A stretch of 64,000 nucleotides of DNA from Actinophytocola xinjiangensis. GTDB lineage: Bacteria; Actinomycetota; Actinomycetes; Mycobacteriales; Pseudonocardiaceae. The DNA lies in assembly GCF_001921215.1 (NCBI RefSeq), contig NZ_MSIF01000009.1, positions 62,001 through 126,000 on the forward strand, read 5' to 3'. Under the pieces are notes generated by a model. It saw nothing but the letters and a program-made list of their open reading frames with translations. It had not been told where the DNA came from and searched no databases. How positions within the stretch are numbered: the first letter of the stretch is position 1; the number at the start of each line of letters is the position of its first letter. Positions 21,091-28,760 of this stretch are shown here, in pieces. A program made the translations under genes and the position numbers.

Positions 21091-22740
21091 ATGACCAGCG
21101 TCCCCAGTTACGTGTCCGGTACGTCCGACCAACCGCTGCTCGACGACACCATCGGCGCCAACCTCGACCGTACGGTGGCGGCCCACGGCGAGCGGGACGC
21201 GCTGGTCGATCGGGCCAGTGGGCGACGGTGGACCTACCGGCAGTTCGCCGACGAGGTCAACGCCGTGGCGTTCGGCTTGGTGGACCTGGGGGTGGAGAAG
21301 GGGGACCGGGTCGGGATCTGGGCGCCGAACTGTGCGGAGTGGACGTTCACGCAGTACGCCACGGCCAAGATCGGGGCGATCCTGGTCAACATCAACCCGG
21401 CCTACCGGACCCACGAGCTGAAGTACGTGCTCAACCAGGCCGGCATCCGGACGCTGGTGGCGGCGCCGAGCTTCAGGACCTCCGACTACGCGGCGATGAT
21501 CGACCAGGTCCGGCCGGACTGCCCGGCGCTGACCGACGTGCTGCTCATCGGCCGGGAGGAATGGAACGACCTGGTCGCCATCGGACGCGGCGGATCGGTC
21601 GCGCAACTGGAGGAGATCCAGGACGGCCTGTCGGCCGACGAACCGATCAACATCCAGTACACGTCGGGAACCACCGGATTTCCCAAGGGTGCGACGCTGT
21701 CCCACCGCAACATTCTCAACAACGGCTACTTCGTCGGCGAGCTGTGCTCCTACACCGCCGAGGACGTCATTTGCCTTCCGGTGCCCTTCTACCATTGTTT
21801 CGGCATGGTGATGGGAAATCTCGCGGCCACCTCACACGGCGCGTGCATGGTCATTCCGGCGCCCGCGTTCGACCCGGCGCTGACCCTCGAAGCGGTCGCC
21901 ACCGAGCGGTGCACGTCGCTGTACGGGGTGCCGACGATGTTCATCGCGGAGCTGGCCGACCCGTCGTTCGACAGCCACGACCTGTCGTCGCTGCGGACCG
22001 GGATCATGGCCGGGTCGCCGTGCCCGGTCGAGGTGATGAAGCAGGTCATCGACCGGATGGGCATGGCGGAGGTGACGATCTGCTACGGCATGACCGAGAC
22101 GTCACCGGTCTCCACCCAGACCCGCGCCGACGACACCCTCCAGCGGCGCGTCTCGACCGTGGGGCGGGTCCACCCGCACCTGGAGGTCAAGGTCGTCGAC
22201 CCGGAGACCGGCGAGACCGTGCCGCGCGGCGAACCCGGCGAGTTCTGCACGCGCGGCTACTCGGTCATGCTGGGCTACTGGGAGGAGCCGGCGAAGACCG
22301 CCGAGGCCATCGACGCCGACCGGTGGATGCACACCGGTGATCTCGCGGTGATGGACGACGCCGGCTACCTGAACATCACCGGACGGATCAAGGACATGGT
22401 CATCCGGGGCGGCGAGAACGTGTATCCCCGGGAGATCGAGGAATTCCTCTACACCCACCCCGACGTGGTGGACGCACAGGTCGTCGGTGTTCCCGACGCA
22501 CGGTACGGCGAGGAACTCATCGCCTGGGTGCGGCTGCGTGACGGCGCACCGGAACTGACCGCCGAGAAACTGCGCGAGTACTGCGAGGGAAAACTCGCCC
22601 GCTACAAGATTCCCCGGTACGTGCACGTCGTCGACGAGTTCCCGATGACCATCACCGGCAAGATCCGGAAGGTGGAGATGCGGGAACGGTCGGTCGAACT
22701 GCTCGGCCTCCAGGAGGTCGCCGCCACCCGGCACGCCTGA
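21091..22740 (+). CDS. Acyl-CoA synthetase (AMP-binding, FadD/ACSF2-like)
   Basis: Adenylate-forming ligase activating fatty acids to acyl-CoA, 549 aa. The P-loop-like [16 protein letters not shown] (about 190-205), the GMTETSPVS motif, the [22 protein letters not shown] hinge, the [12 protein letters not shown] motif and the terminal catalytic Lys in ITGKIRK are complete. Sequence style resembles FadD35/ACSF2 medium-chain enzymes. Two starts are possible; ATG 21091 is preferred because GGGGA precedes it, with an alternative 18 nt upstream. It stands alone, with no visible beta-oxidation partners. Confidence 0.92.
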   Translation: MTSVPSYVSGTSDQPLLDDTIGANLDRTVAAHGERDALVDRASGRRWTYRQFADEVNAVAFGLVDLGVEKGDRVGIWAPNCAEWTFTQYATAKIGAILVNINPAYRTHELKYVLNQAGIRTLVAAPSFRTSDYAAMIDQVRPDCPALTDVLLIGREEWNDLVAIGRGGSVAQLEEIQDGLSADEPINIQYTSGTTGFPKGATLSHRNILNNGYFVGELCSYTAEDVICLPVPFYHCFGMVMGNLAATSHGACMVIPAPAFDPALTLEAVATERCTSLYGVPTMFIAELADPSFDSHDLSSLRTGIMAGSPCPVEVMKQVIDRMGMAEVTICYGMTETSPVSTQTRADDTLQRRVSTVGRVHPHLEVKVVDPETGETVPRGEPGEFCTRGYSVMLGYWEEPAKTAEAIDADRWMHTGDLAVMDDAGYLNITGRIKDMVIRGGENVYPREIEEFLYTHPDVVDAQVVGVPDARYGEELIAWVRLRDGAPELTAEKLREYCEGKLARYKIPRYVHVVDEFPMTITGKIRKVEMRERSVELLGLQEVAATRHA

Positions 22741-22849
22741 GCGACCACCCGGTCGCTGTGCGTGACACGGGTGGGCCGTCGGCTTCCGCTGGGCGCGACA
22801 ACGGGCAAACCGGCTACCGCGTGGGTACCGGATTGGCATAGGCTGGACG

Positions 22850-22881
22850 AACGCGTCCTGGGTACGCCCCCGGGACGCGTT
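22850..22881 (+). promoter_or_regulatory. 5' leader hairpin of the cold-shock gene
   Basis: AACGCGTCCTGGG (22850-22862) pairs with CCCGGGACGCGTT (22869-22881), 13 bp with one G-U pair and loop TACGCC. A TAGGCT -10-like hexamer (22840-22845) lies just upstream, so the mRNA may begin at the foot of this hairpin. GGAGGTG follows 10 nt later as the ribosome site. A thermosensitive or mRNA-stabilising role is plausible but not shown. Confidence 0.5.
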
Positions 22882-22904
22882 CGCATGTGTGGAGGTGAAT
22901 CGTT

Positions 22905-23291
22905 GTGCCGACCGGGAAGGTCAAGTGGTACGACTCGGAGAAGGGCTTCGGGTTCGTTACCCAGGACGGCGGCGAGGACGTGTACGTCCGGTCGTCCGCC
23001 CTGCCGGCCGGGGTGCCGGGGCTGAAGGCCGGCCAACGAATCGAGTTCGGGGTCGCCGACGGACGCCGGGGGCCGCAGGCGCTGTCCGTGCGGCTGCTGG
23101 ACCCGCCGCCGTCGGTCGCCGAGGCCCGGCGGCGCCCCGCCGAGGAACTGCACGGGCTGATCGAGGACATGATCAAGCTGCTGGAGGCCAAGGTCCAGCC
23201 CGACCTGCGCCGGGGCCGCTACCCCGACCGCAAGGCCACCAAGCGCGTCGCCGACGTGGTGCGCGCGGTCGCCCGGGAACTCGACCCGTAA
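22905..23291 (+). CDS. cspB: CspB-type cold-shock domain protein with C-terminal extension
   Basis: Nucleic-acid-binding cold-shock protein, 128 aa. The OB-fold (about 1-65) keeps RNP1 (KGFGFV, about 13-18), but the RNP2-like strand reads VYVRSSAL where classical proteins have VFVHFSAI, so one stacking aromatic and the His are missing. A charged helical C-terminal extension (about 66-128) is specific to this actinobacterial form (M. tuberculosis CspB, Rv0871, about 135 aa). GTG start with GGAGGTG seven nt upstream. It converges on the DUF2771 gene with a 4-bp gap. Confidence 0.92.
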   Translation: MPTGKVKWYDSEKGFGFVTQDGGEDVYVRSSALPAGVPGLKAGQRIEFGVADGRRGPQALSVRLLDPPPSVAEARRRPAEELHGLIEDMIKLLEAKVQPDLRRGRYPDRKATKRVADVVRAVARELDP

Positions 23292-23295
23292 CCCC

Positions 23296-23781
23296 TCACG
23301 CCGCGGGCGGGGAGATCTGGGCCGACCAGACTCCCCGCGACACCGCCGCCGCCTCACCCTTGTCGTCACGGACCAGCTTGGCGCCGGCCTGCTTGACCTC
23401 GACGGTCTGCAACTGGTCGCCGTCGCCGGGAGGCAGGGCCTCGAACGTCGAGGACTTGTTGGGCGGGAAGGTCGCCACCGTCTCCGGCGGCATCTGCTCG
23501 CCGGCCGCCGTCCGGTACTGGATCACGACCGACCACGGCGTCTCGGCGACCTCCTGGGGCACCGACACCAGCACCGGCGTGCCCGGCGCGACCTCCAGCT
23601 TCACCTGCGCGGTGTTGTCCCGCTTGCAGTCCTTGACCTGCACGTCGCAGTACAGGAAGGGCTCGGCGGTCACCTTGCGGTCATCGGCCGAGAAGTCGAC
23701 GCTCGGGTCCTCGGGCGGGGGCTCGGACGCCGAGCACCCGGCCGCCAACACCACCACCGCCAGCACAGCAACCACTCGCAC
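23296..23781 (-). CDS. DUF2771 lipoprotein
   Basis: Secreted lipoprotein of unknown function, 161 aa. The lipobox LAAGC places the acylated Cys at residue 16. The mature part is a single beta-sandwich-like domain with a probable disulfide (YCDVQVKDCKRD) and the family phrases VPQEVAETPWSVVIQY and VWSAQISPP. It is 10 bp downstream of the MFS gene on the same strand, the same order as Rv0875c/Rv0876c in M. tuberculosis, so the two proteins probably work together. Confidence 0.88.
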   Translation of the reverse strand: MRVVAVLAVVVLAAGCSASEPPPEDPSVDFSADDRKVTAEPFLYCDVQVKDCKRDNTAQVKLEVAPGTPVLVSVPQEVAETPWSVVIQYRTAAGEQMPPETVATFPPNKSSTFEALPPGDGDQLQTVEVKQAGAKLVRDDKGEAAAVSRGVWSAQISPPAA

Positions 23782-23791
23782 GCAGGCGAGA

Positions 23792-25675
23792 CTACGGGCG
23801 CTGGTCGGGCTCGCTCGGCGGCCCCTCCCGAAACGCGGTGGCCGTCGCCGAGCCCGGCGCGGTCCGGGGGCTTCTGGTCCTCGGCGGGACGATCGACCGC
23901 GCGCCGCCGAACCAGGGCAGCAGCGACGCGCCCTGCCGGGTCAGCATCGTCTGCACCAGGCCCACCACCAGCAGGACCGTGATCACCAGGAAGCCGATCC
24001 AGAACACCGGCGGCAGCAGCACCCCCAGCGCCCCGCCGAACACCCACGCCAGCTGCAGCACGGTCTCCGAGCGGCCGAACGCCGAGGCCCGCGACTCCTC
24101 CGGTAAATCGTCCTGGATCACGGCGTCGAGGCTGTTCTTGGCCAGCGCGCTGGCCGTCGCGCCGACCAGGCCGACGATCGCGGCGGTCGTCACGCCCTCC
24201 ATCAGCAGCGCCAGCACCGTCGAACCGATACAGCCGCCGATGCACGCCAGCACCAGCTGCTCGGGGTGCCCCAGATGCATCCGCGCGCCGATGCCGTTGC
24301 CCACGAAGCTGCCCAGGCCGGCGCCGCCGGCGATCACGCCGAGCAGCAGCAGCTGCTTGAACGCGTCGCCCTCGGTCTGCTCGCGGACGGCGAACGCGGC
24401 GAACATCATCAGGAACCCGGTGAGCAGGCGGATCGTCGCGTTGCCCGACAGCGCGACCACGACCTGGCGGCCCATCGGCTGGCGTTTGGGCTTGTCCGGG
24501 TTGGCCGACAGCGACGCCGGGACCTCGCCCTCGGTGACCTCGACCCAGCCGGGGATCCGCATCGCCTGGACCGCGCCGACCACACAGATCGCGGCGGTGA
24601 ACCACAGCGCGCCCGGCGAGTCGAAGATCTGGAGCACCAGCGTGGCGACCGCGCCGAACGCGGCACCGCCGGCCAGGCCGAACACCGTCAGCCGCGCGTT
24701 GGTCTTGGCCAGCGTGATGTCCGGCGGCACCACCCTCGGGGTGACCGCCGCCTTCAACACCGTGAACGACTTGGACAGCACCATCTTCCCCAGCGCCGCC
24801 GGGTACAGCAGCCAGGAGTCGAAGTTCGCCGCCATGATCACGCACATCAGCGCCTGACCGGCCGACGCCGCGCACATCGCCAGCCGGCGGCCGCGCTGGA
24901 TACGGTCCAGCGCCGGGCCGATGACCGGGGCGAGCAGCGCGAACGGCGCGACCGTGATCAGCAGGTAGAGGGCGACCTTGCCCTTGCTGGAGTCGGTGCT
25001 GGCGGCCGAGAAGAACAGCGTGTTCGCCAGCGCGACGGCCATCGCCGCGTCGCTGGCGTAGTTGAGCATCGTCGCGTAGGTCAGCGACGTGAGGCCGGAC
25101 TTGTCGGCGCCGTCGGCGTTGGCCGCGCGGCGGAACGCGTGCACCGCGCGGCTGCCCAGCTCGCGGCTGCGCAGGGCGGCGACCCGGGTGACCGTCAGCT
25201 TCTTCGGGTACTGCGGGGCGGCGGCCGGACGGTCGGGCTGGGAGTCCGGCTGCTGGTGGGGTTGCTGCTGGTGGGGAGGCGGCGGCTGGGGCGGTGGCGT
25301 CTGGGCGCGGGTCGGCGGGTACTCGCGGGCCTCGGCCGGGAAGTCCGTCGGGTAGCCGTCCGGGCCGTAGGTCTCCGGCGGCAGGTGGCGGCGCGGCGGC
25401 GGCACGTCACGCCAGTTGCGCGGCGGTGGCGGCGGTGGCGGTGGCCGACGGCGGCCGTGCCGCTGGTCCTCGTTCGGGTACGGGTTCGCCGTGGGGATCG
25501 CGCTGGTCAGCGGCTCCTCGCGGGGCTCGTCACGCGGCGGCTGACTCTTCGGCTGGTTCTGGGGCTGGATCGACGGTTGTCGCTGGTCGGTCCAGCTGCG
25601 ACGGCGTTTCCGCCCGGAGCCGGAGCGGGCCTGGCCCTCCTCCGGGTCCTGGTCACCCGAACCGGAACGAATCAC
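23792..25675 (-). CDS. MFS transporter with long proline-rich cytosolic N-terminus
   Basis: Major facilitator transporter of 627 aa, homologue by position and sequence style of Rv0876c. Residues 1-160 are hydrophilic and rich in Pro, Gln and Arg, with an eight-proline run, PPHQQQPHQQP and similar; they are likely disordered and cytosolic. Twelve or so membrane helices follow (about 195-590), starting with SLTYATMLNYASDAAMAVALANTLFF and including FALLAPVIGPALDRIQRGRR as the signature loop. Substrate unknown. The pairing with the DUF2771 lipoprotein is conserved. A GTG at 25675 starts the frame; the exact N-terminus is uncertain within the low-complexity region. Confidence 0.87.
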   Translation of the reverse strand: MIRSGSGDQDPEEGQARSGSGRKRRRSWTDQRQPSIQPQNQPKSQPPRDEPREEPLTSAIPTANPYPNEDQRHGRRRPPPPPPPPRNWRDVPPPRRHLPPETYGPDGYPTDFPAEAREYPPTRAQTPPPQPPPPHQQQPHQQPDSQPDRPAAAPQYPKKLTVTRVAALRSRELGSRAVHAFRRAANADGADKSGLTSLTYATMLNYASDAAMAVALANTLFFSAASTDSSKGKVALYLLITVAPFALLAPVIGPALDRIQRGRRLAMCAASAGQALMCVIMAANFDSWLLYPAALGKMVLSKSFTVLKAAVTPRVVPPDITLAKTNARLTVFGLAGGAAFGAVATLVLQIFDSPGALWFTAAICVVGAVQAMRIPGWVEVTEGEVPASLSANPDKPKRQPMGRQVVVALSGNATIRLLTGFLMMFAAFAVREQTEGDAFKQLLLLGVIAGGAGLGSFVGNGIGARMHLGHPEQLVLACIGGCIGSTVLALLMEGVTTAAIVGLVGATASALAKNSLDAVIQDDLPEESRASAFGRSETVLQLAWVFGGALGVLLPPVFWIGFLVITVLLVVGLVQTMLTRQGASLLPWFGGARSIVPPRTRSPRTAPGSATATAFREGPPSEPDQRP

Positions 25676-25724
25676 GTGTCCATCCTGCCGTACGTCGGTC
25701 TCGTCCGGAGCTGGTACCGGCGGC

Positions 25725-26507
25725 TCAGAGCGGCACGAACCGCACCCGGAACATCTTCGGCCAGTACTTCCCCGTCACCAGGAACTCGTCGGTGTCCGCG
25801 ACGGCGGCGATGCCGTTGAGTACGTCGGCGTCGGCGAGCTCCGACTCGGACAGCAGTCCCTCCAGATCGACGGTAGCGGTGAGTAGTCCAGTTTCGGGGT
25901 CGATCCGCACGATCCGGTCGGTATGCCACACGTTCGCGTAGACCTGACCGTCGACACATTCCAGTTCGTTGAGCTGGGTGACCGGGTCGTCGCCGTCCCG
26001 GACCTCGACCCGACCGGTCTCGGCGAACGTCTCGGGGTCGCGGAAGGTGAGCTCGGCGGTGCCGTCGCTCATCACCAGCCGCTCGCCGTCGTGGCACAGA
26101 CCCCAGCCCTCGCCCTCGTACCCGACGCGGTCACGTTCGGCCAGGGTCTCCCGGTCGCGGCGGAGCGCCACACCGTCGCGCCAGGTCAGCTGCCAGATGG
26201 TGTCGCCGACGACGGTGATGCCCTCGCCGAACAGGTCGTCGGGCAGCGGGACCTCGCGCAGCACCTCGCCGGTGGCCGGGTCGACCGCGCGCACGCTCGA
26301 CTCGCCCTCCATGCCGGTGCCCTCGTAGAGGGTGTCGCCGGCGAGCTCCAGACCCTGGGTGAACGCGGTGGCGTCGTGCGGCAGCGTCTCCACGACCTCG
26401 GCGCGCAGCGACGGCCGCGGGTCCGGGGTCGCCCGGTCCACCGGCGTCGCCTCGGAACTACAGGAAGTGACGACCGCGATGGCGGTGACCGCGAACAGAG
26501 CCCTCAT
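25725..26507 (-). CDS. Glutamine cyclotransferase family lipoprotein
   Basis: Five-bladed beta-propeller of the glutaminyl cyclotransferase family, 260 aa. The signal peptide ends in lipobox VTSC (C16), so the enzyme is anchored outside the membrane. Characteristic phrases are DATAFTQGLE, LYEGTGMEGESSVRAVD, EGEGWGLCHDGERLVMSDGT, QLNELECVDGQVYANVWHTDRIVRIDP and LNGIA near the C-terminus. These enzymes cyclise N-terminal Gln to pyroglutamate in secreted proteins. The frame is open far upstream, but ATG 26507 alone gives a signal peptide. It is divergent from the DUF3027 gene with 39 bp between starts. Confidence 0.9.
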   Translation of the reverse strand: MRALFAVTAIAVVTSCSSEATPVDRATPDPRPSLRAEVVETLPHDATAFTQGLELAGDTLYEGTGMEGESSVRAVDPATGEVLREVPLPDDLFGEGITVVGDTIWQLTWRDGVALRRDRETLAERDRVGYEGEGWGLCHDGERLVMSDGTAELTFRDPETFAETGRVEVRDGDDPVTQLNELECVDGQVYANVWHTDRIVRIDPETGLLTATVDLEGLLSESELADADVLNGIAAVADTDEFLVTGKYWPKMFRVRFVPL

Positions 26508-26546
26508 GGGAAACACCTTCACACCGGTACGGCACAATCGTCGACG

Positions 26547-28760
26547 ATGATGCCGCAGTCCGACGACCTCACAGACCCCGCGCTGGTCGCGGCGGTCGAT
26601 CTCGCGCGCGCCGCCGCCCAGGACGAGGCGGGCGACGAGGAGGTCGGCGCGCACGTCGGCAGCCAGGTCGAGAGCGCGGACGCCGTCACCCACCTGTTCG
26701 AGGCAGCCAAGCCCGGCTACCGCGGCTGGCGCTGGGCCGCGACGCTGGCGAACGCCGGCCCCGACACCGACGTCACGATCAGTGAGGTCGTGCTGTTGCC
26801 GGGCCCCGACGCGCTCGTCGCTCCCGACTGGGTCCCGTGGGACCAGCGGGTGCAGGCCGGCGACCTCGGCGTCGGCGACCTGCTCCCGACCGCCCCCGAC
26901 GACCCGCGACTGGTCCCGTCCTACGTGGCCTCCGACGACCCGGCGGTCGAGGAGGTGGCGCTGGAGGTCGGCCTCGGCCGGCCGCGCGTCATGGCCCGCC
27001 CCGCGCGGGAGGACGCCGCGGCCCGCTGGCACCAGAGCGACTTCGGCCCCCGGTCGGACATGGCGCGCAGCGCCCCGGCGCGGTGCGGCACCTGCGGCTT
27101 CTACCTCCAGCTGGCGGGTTCGCTCGGAGCGGCCTTCGGCACCTGCGGCAACGAGTTCTCCCCGGCCGACGCCCACGTCGTCCACGCCGAGTACGGCTGC
27201 GGCGCCCACTCCGAGGCCGAGGTCGAACAGGTCTCCCCCGTCCTCGTGGCCAACCTCATCTACGACGACGCCCAGCTGGACGTGGAGCCGCTGGCTCCCG
27301 AGGCCCCGGCCGAGACCACCGCACCGGAGGTCGACCCGCCGGACTCCGGCGCGACGGATTCCGCGCTCACGGCCGAGGCCGGCCCGGCCGACACAGCGGC
27401 TACGGCCGAGGCGCTCCCCGGGAGCGAAGGCGACGTCGCCGAGGTGGAGTCACCGGCCGAGCCGGCCGGCGATGCCACCGCCCCTGCCGAGGGTCAGGTG
27501 CCAGCCGTCCCGGAGCAGTCCACCGACGCGGAGCCGACCGCTGACGCAGTGGCCGAGGCGCCGGTCGACACCGGCTTCTCCGCCGAGGCGCCCGACCAGG
27601 TCGAGCCGGCCAGTGATGCCGAGGCACAGCCCGCCCCCGACGCGACCGGTTCCCACACCGACTCCACCGCCGGCAAGGCGGTGCTGACCGCCGACACCGA
27701 GCCGGCCACCAGCACCGAGACAGCCGCTGGCGACCCGGCCGGCAGCGAGCCAGCTGTCGCGGGCGACTCCCCCGCCACCCACGAGGCGACCGGCGTCGAG
27801 GCGACCACCCACGAAGCGACCACCCACGAAGCGACCGGCGACGAAGCGACCGGCGAACCGGCCGACACCGTCGAGCCGAACGCCGACACCGAAGCGGCCG
27901 ACAGCCCCGAGCCGCCCACCGACAACGGGACTCCCGCCAACAGCGAGGCGCACGGCGAACCGACCCCCGGCGAAGCCGGGACCCCGGCCGGCGCCGACAC
28001 GACCGGCTCCGCCGAGCCGGACGCCGCCGCCGGGACGACCGCCCCCGAGACCTCCGGCGAAGCGGAAACACCTGCCAGCGCCGAAACAGCCGACGACGTG
28101 GTCCCGACCGCTGACAGTCCCGTCAGCGACACCGAGTCCGCCGCTGGGAACGACCCGGCAGGCAACGCCGCGCCGCACTCCGACACCGAGCCCGCCAGCA
28201 CCGAGCCCGAGTCCGCCGCCATCGAGCCTGCTAGCAACGAGCCTGCTAACAACGACTCCGCCAGCTACGACTCCGCCAGCTACGAGCCCGCCAGCTACGA
28301 GCCCGCTAGCGGCGAGCCTGCTAGCACCGAGCCCGCCAGCGGCACCGAGTCCATCTCCGGCAACGAGCCCATCGCTGGCAACGAGCCAGCCAACGACAAT
28401 GAGTCGGGCGCCGACATCGAGACGGTCCCTGACACCGAGCCGGCCGCCGCCACCGAATCCGCCGCTGAGGGCGAGACCGTCCCTGGCACCGAAACCGATG
28501 CTGGTGGCGAGACCGCCGCTGGCGAGCCCGCCAACACCGACACCGCCAACACCGAGACCGGCGCTGAAGGCGAGACCGCCCCTGGCACCGAAACCGATGC
28601 TGGTGGCGAGACCGCCGCTGGCGAGACCGCCAACACCGAGCCCGGTGCCACCGAGTCCGGTGAGACCGGGGCGGTCGGCGGTGGCGAGGCCGGGGCTGAT
28701 GGTGGTGTCGGGTCGCCCGAGCGGGATGGCGTTGGGCCGTCGTGGCCCCCAGCAGGGTGA
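26547..28760 (+). CDS. DUF3027 protein with long acidic repeat tail
   Basis: Conserved actinobacterial protein of unknown function, 737 aa (M. tuberculosis Rv0877 is about 260 aa). The DUF3027 domain (about 1-250) contains a putative zinc-binding cluster: CGTCGF (about 178-183), GTCGNEF, and YGCGAHS. From about residue 250 to the end the protein is an Ala/Thr/Glu/Pro/Asp-rich, acidic low-complexity tail with pentapeptide-like (YEPAS, GNEPA) and 33-residue repeats. Start is the first of two adjacent ATGs; the longer open frame upstream is shadow. The stop overlaps the GTG of the GHKL ATPase gene, so the two are coupled. Related mycobacterial proteins lack the tail. Confidence 0.88.
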   Translation: MMPQSDDLTDPALVAAVDLARAAAQDEAGDEEVGAHVGSQVESADAVTHLFEAAKPGYRGWRWAATLANAGPDTDVTISEVVLLPGPDALVAPDWVPWDQRVQAGDLGVGDLLPTAPDDPRLVPSYVASDDPAVEEVALEVGLGRPRVMARPAREDAAARWHQSDFGPRSDMARSAPARCGTCGFYLQLAGSLGAAFGTCGNEFSPADAHVVHAEYGCGAHSEAEVEQVSPVLVANLIYDDAQLDVEPLAPEAPAETTAPEVDPPDSGATDSALTAEAGPADTAATAEALPGSEGDVAEVESPAEPAGDATAPAEGQVPAVPEQSTDAEPTADAVAEAPVDTGFSAEAPDQVEPASDAEAQPAPDATGSHTDSTAGKAVLTADTEPATSTETAAGDPAGSEPAVAGDSPATHEATGVEATTHEATTHEATGDEATGEPADTVEPNADTEAADSPEPPTDNGTPANSEAHGEPTPGEAGTPAGADTTGSAEPDAAAGTTAPETSGEAETPASAETADDVVPTADSPVSDTESAAGNDPAGNAAPHSDTEPASTEPESAAIEPASNEPANNDSASYDSASYEPASYEPASGEPASTEPASGTESISGNEPIAGNEPANDNESGADIETVPDTEPAAATESAAEGETVPGTETDAGGETAAGEPANTDTANTETGAEGETAPGTETDAGGETAAGETANTEPGATESGETGAVGGGEAGADGGVGSPERDGVGPSWPPAG
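28241..28670 (+). repeat. Low-order tandem repeats in the DUF3027 tail
   Basis: Two repeat kinds occur. Between about 28250 and 28400 there are 12- to 18-bp units encoding (D/E)PAS(Y/G/T)-type peptides. Between 28470 and about 28667 a 99-bp unit (33 aa, GETVPGTETDAGG...) is present once in full and again in part, starting at 28569, with only scattered substitutions in the shared 57 bp. All periods are multiples of three. Confidence 0.85.
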
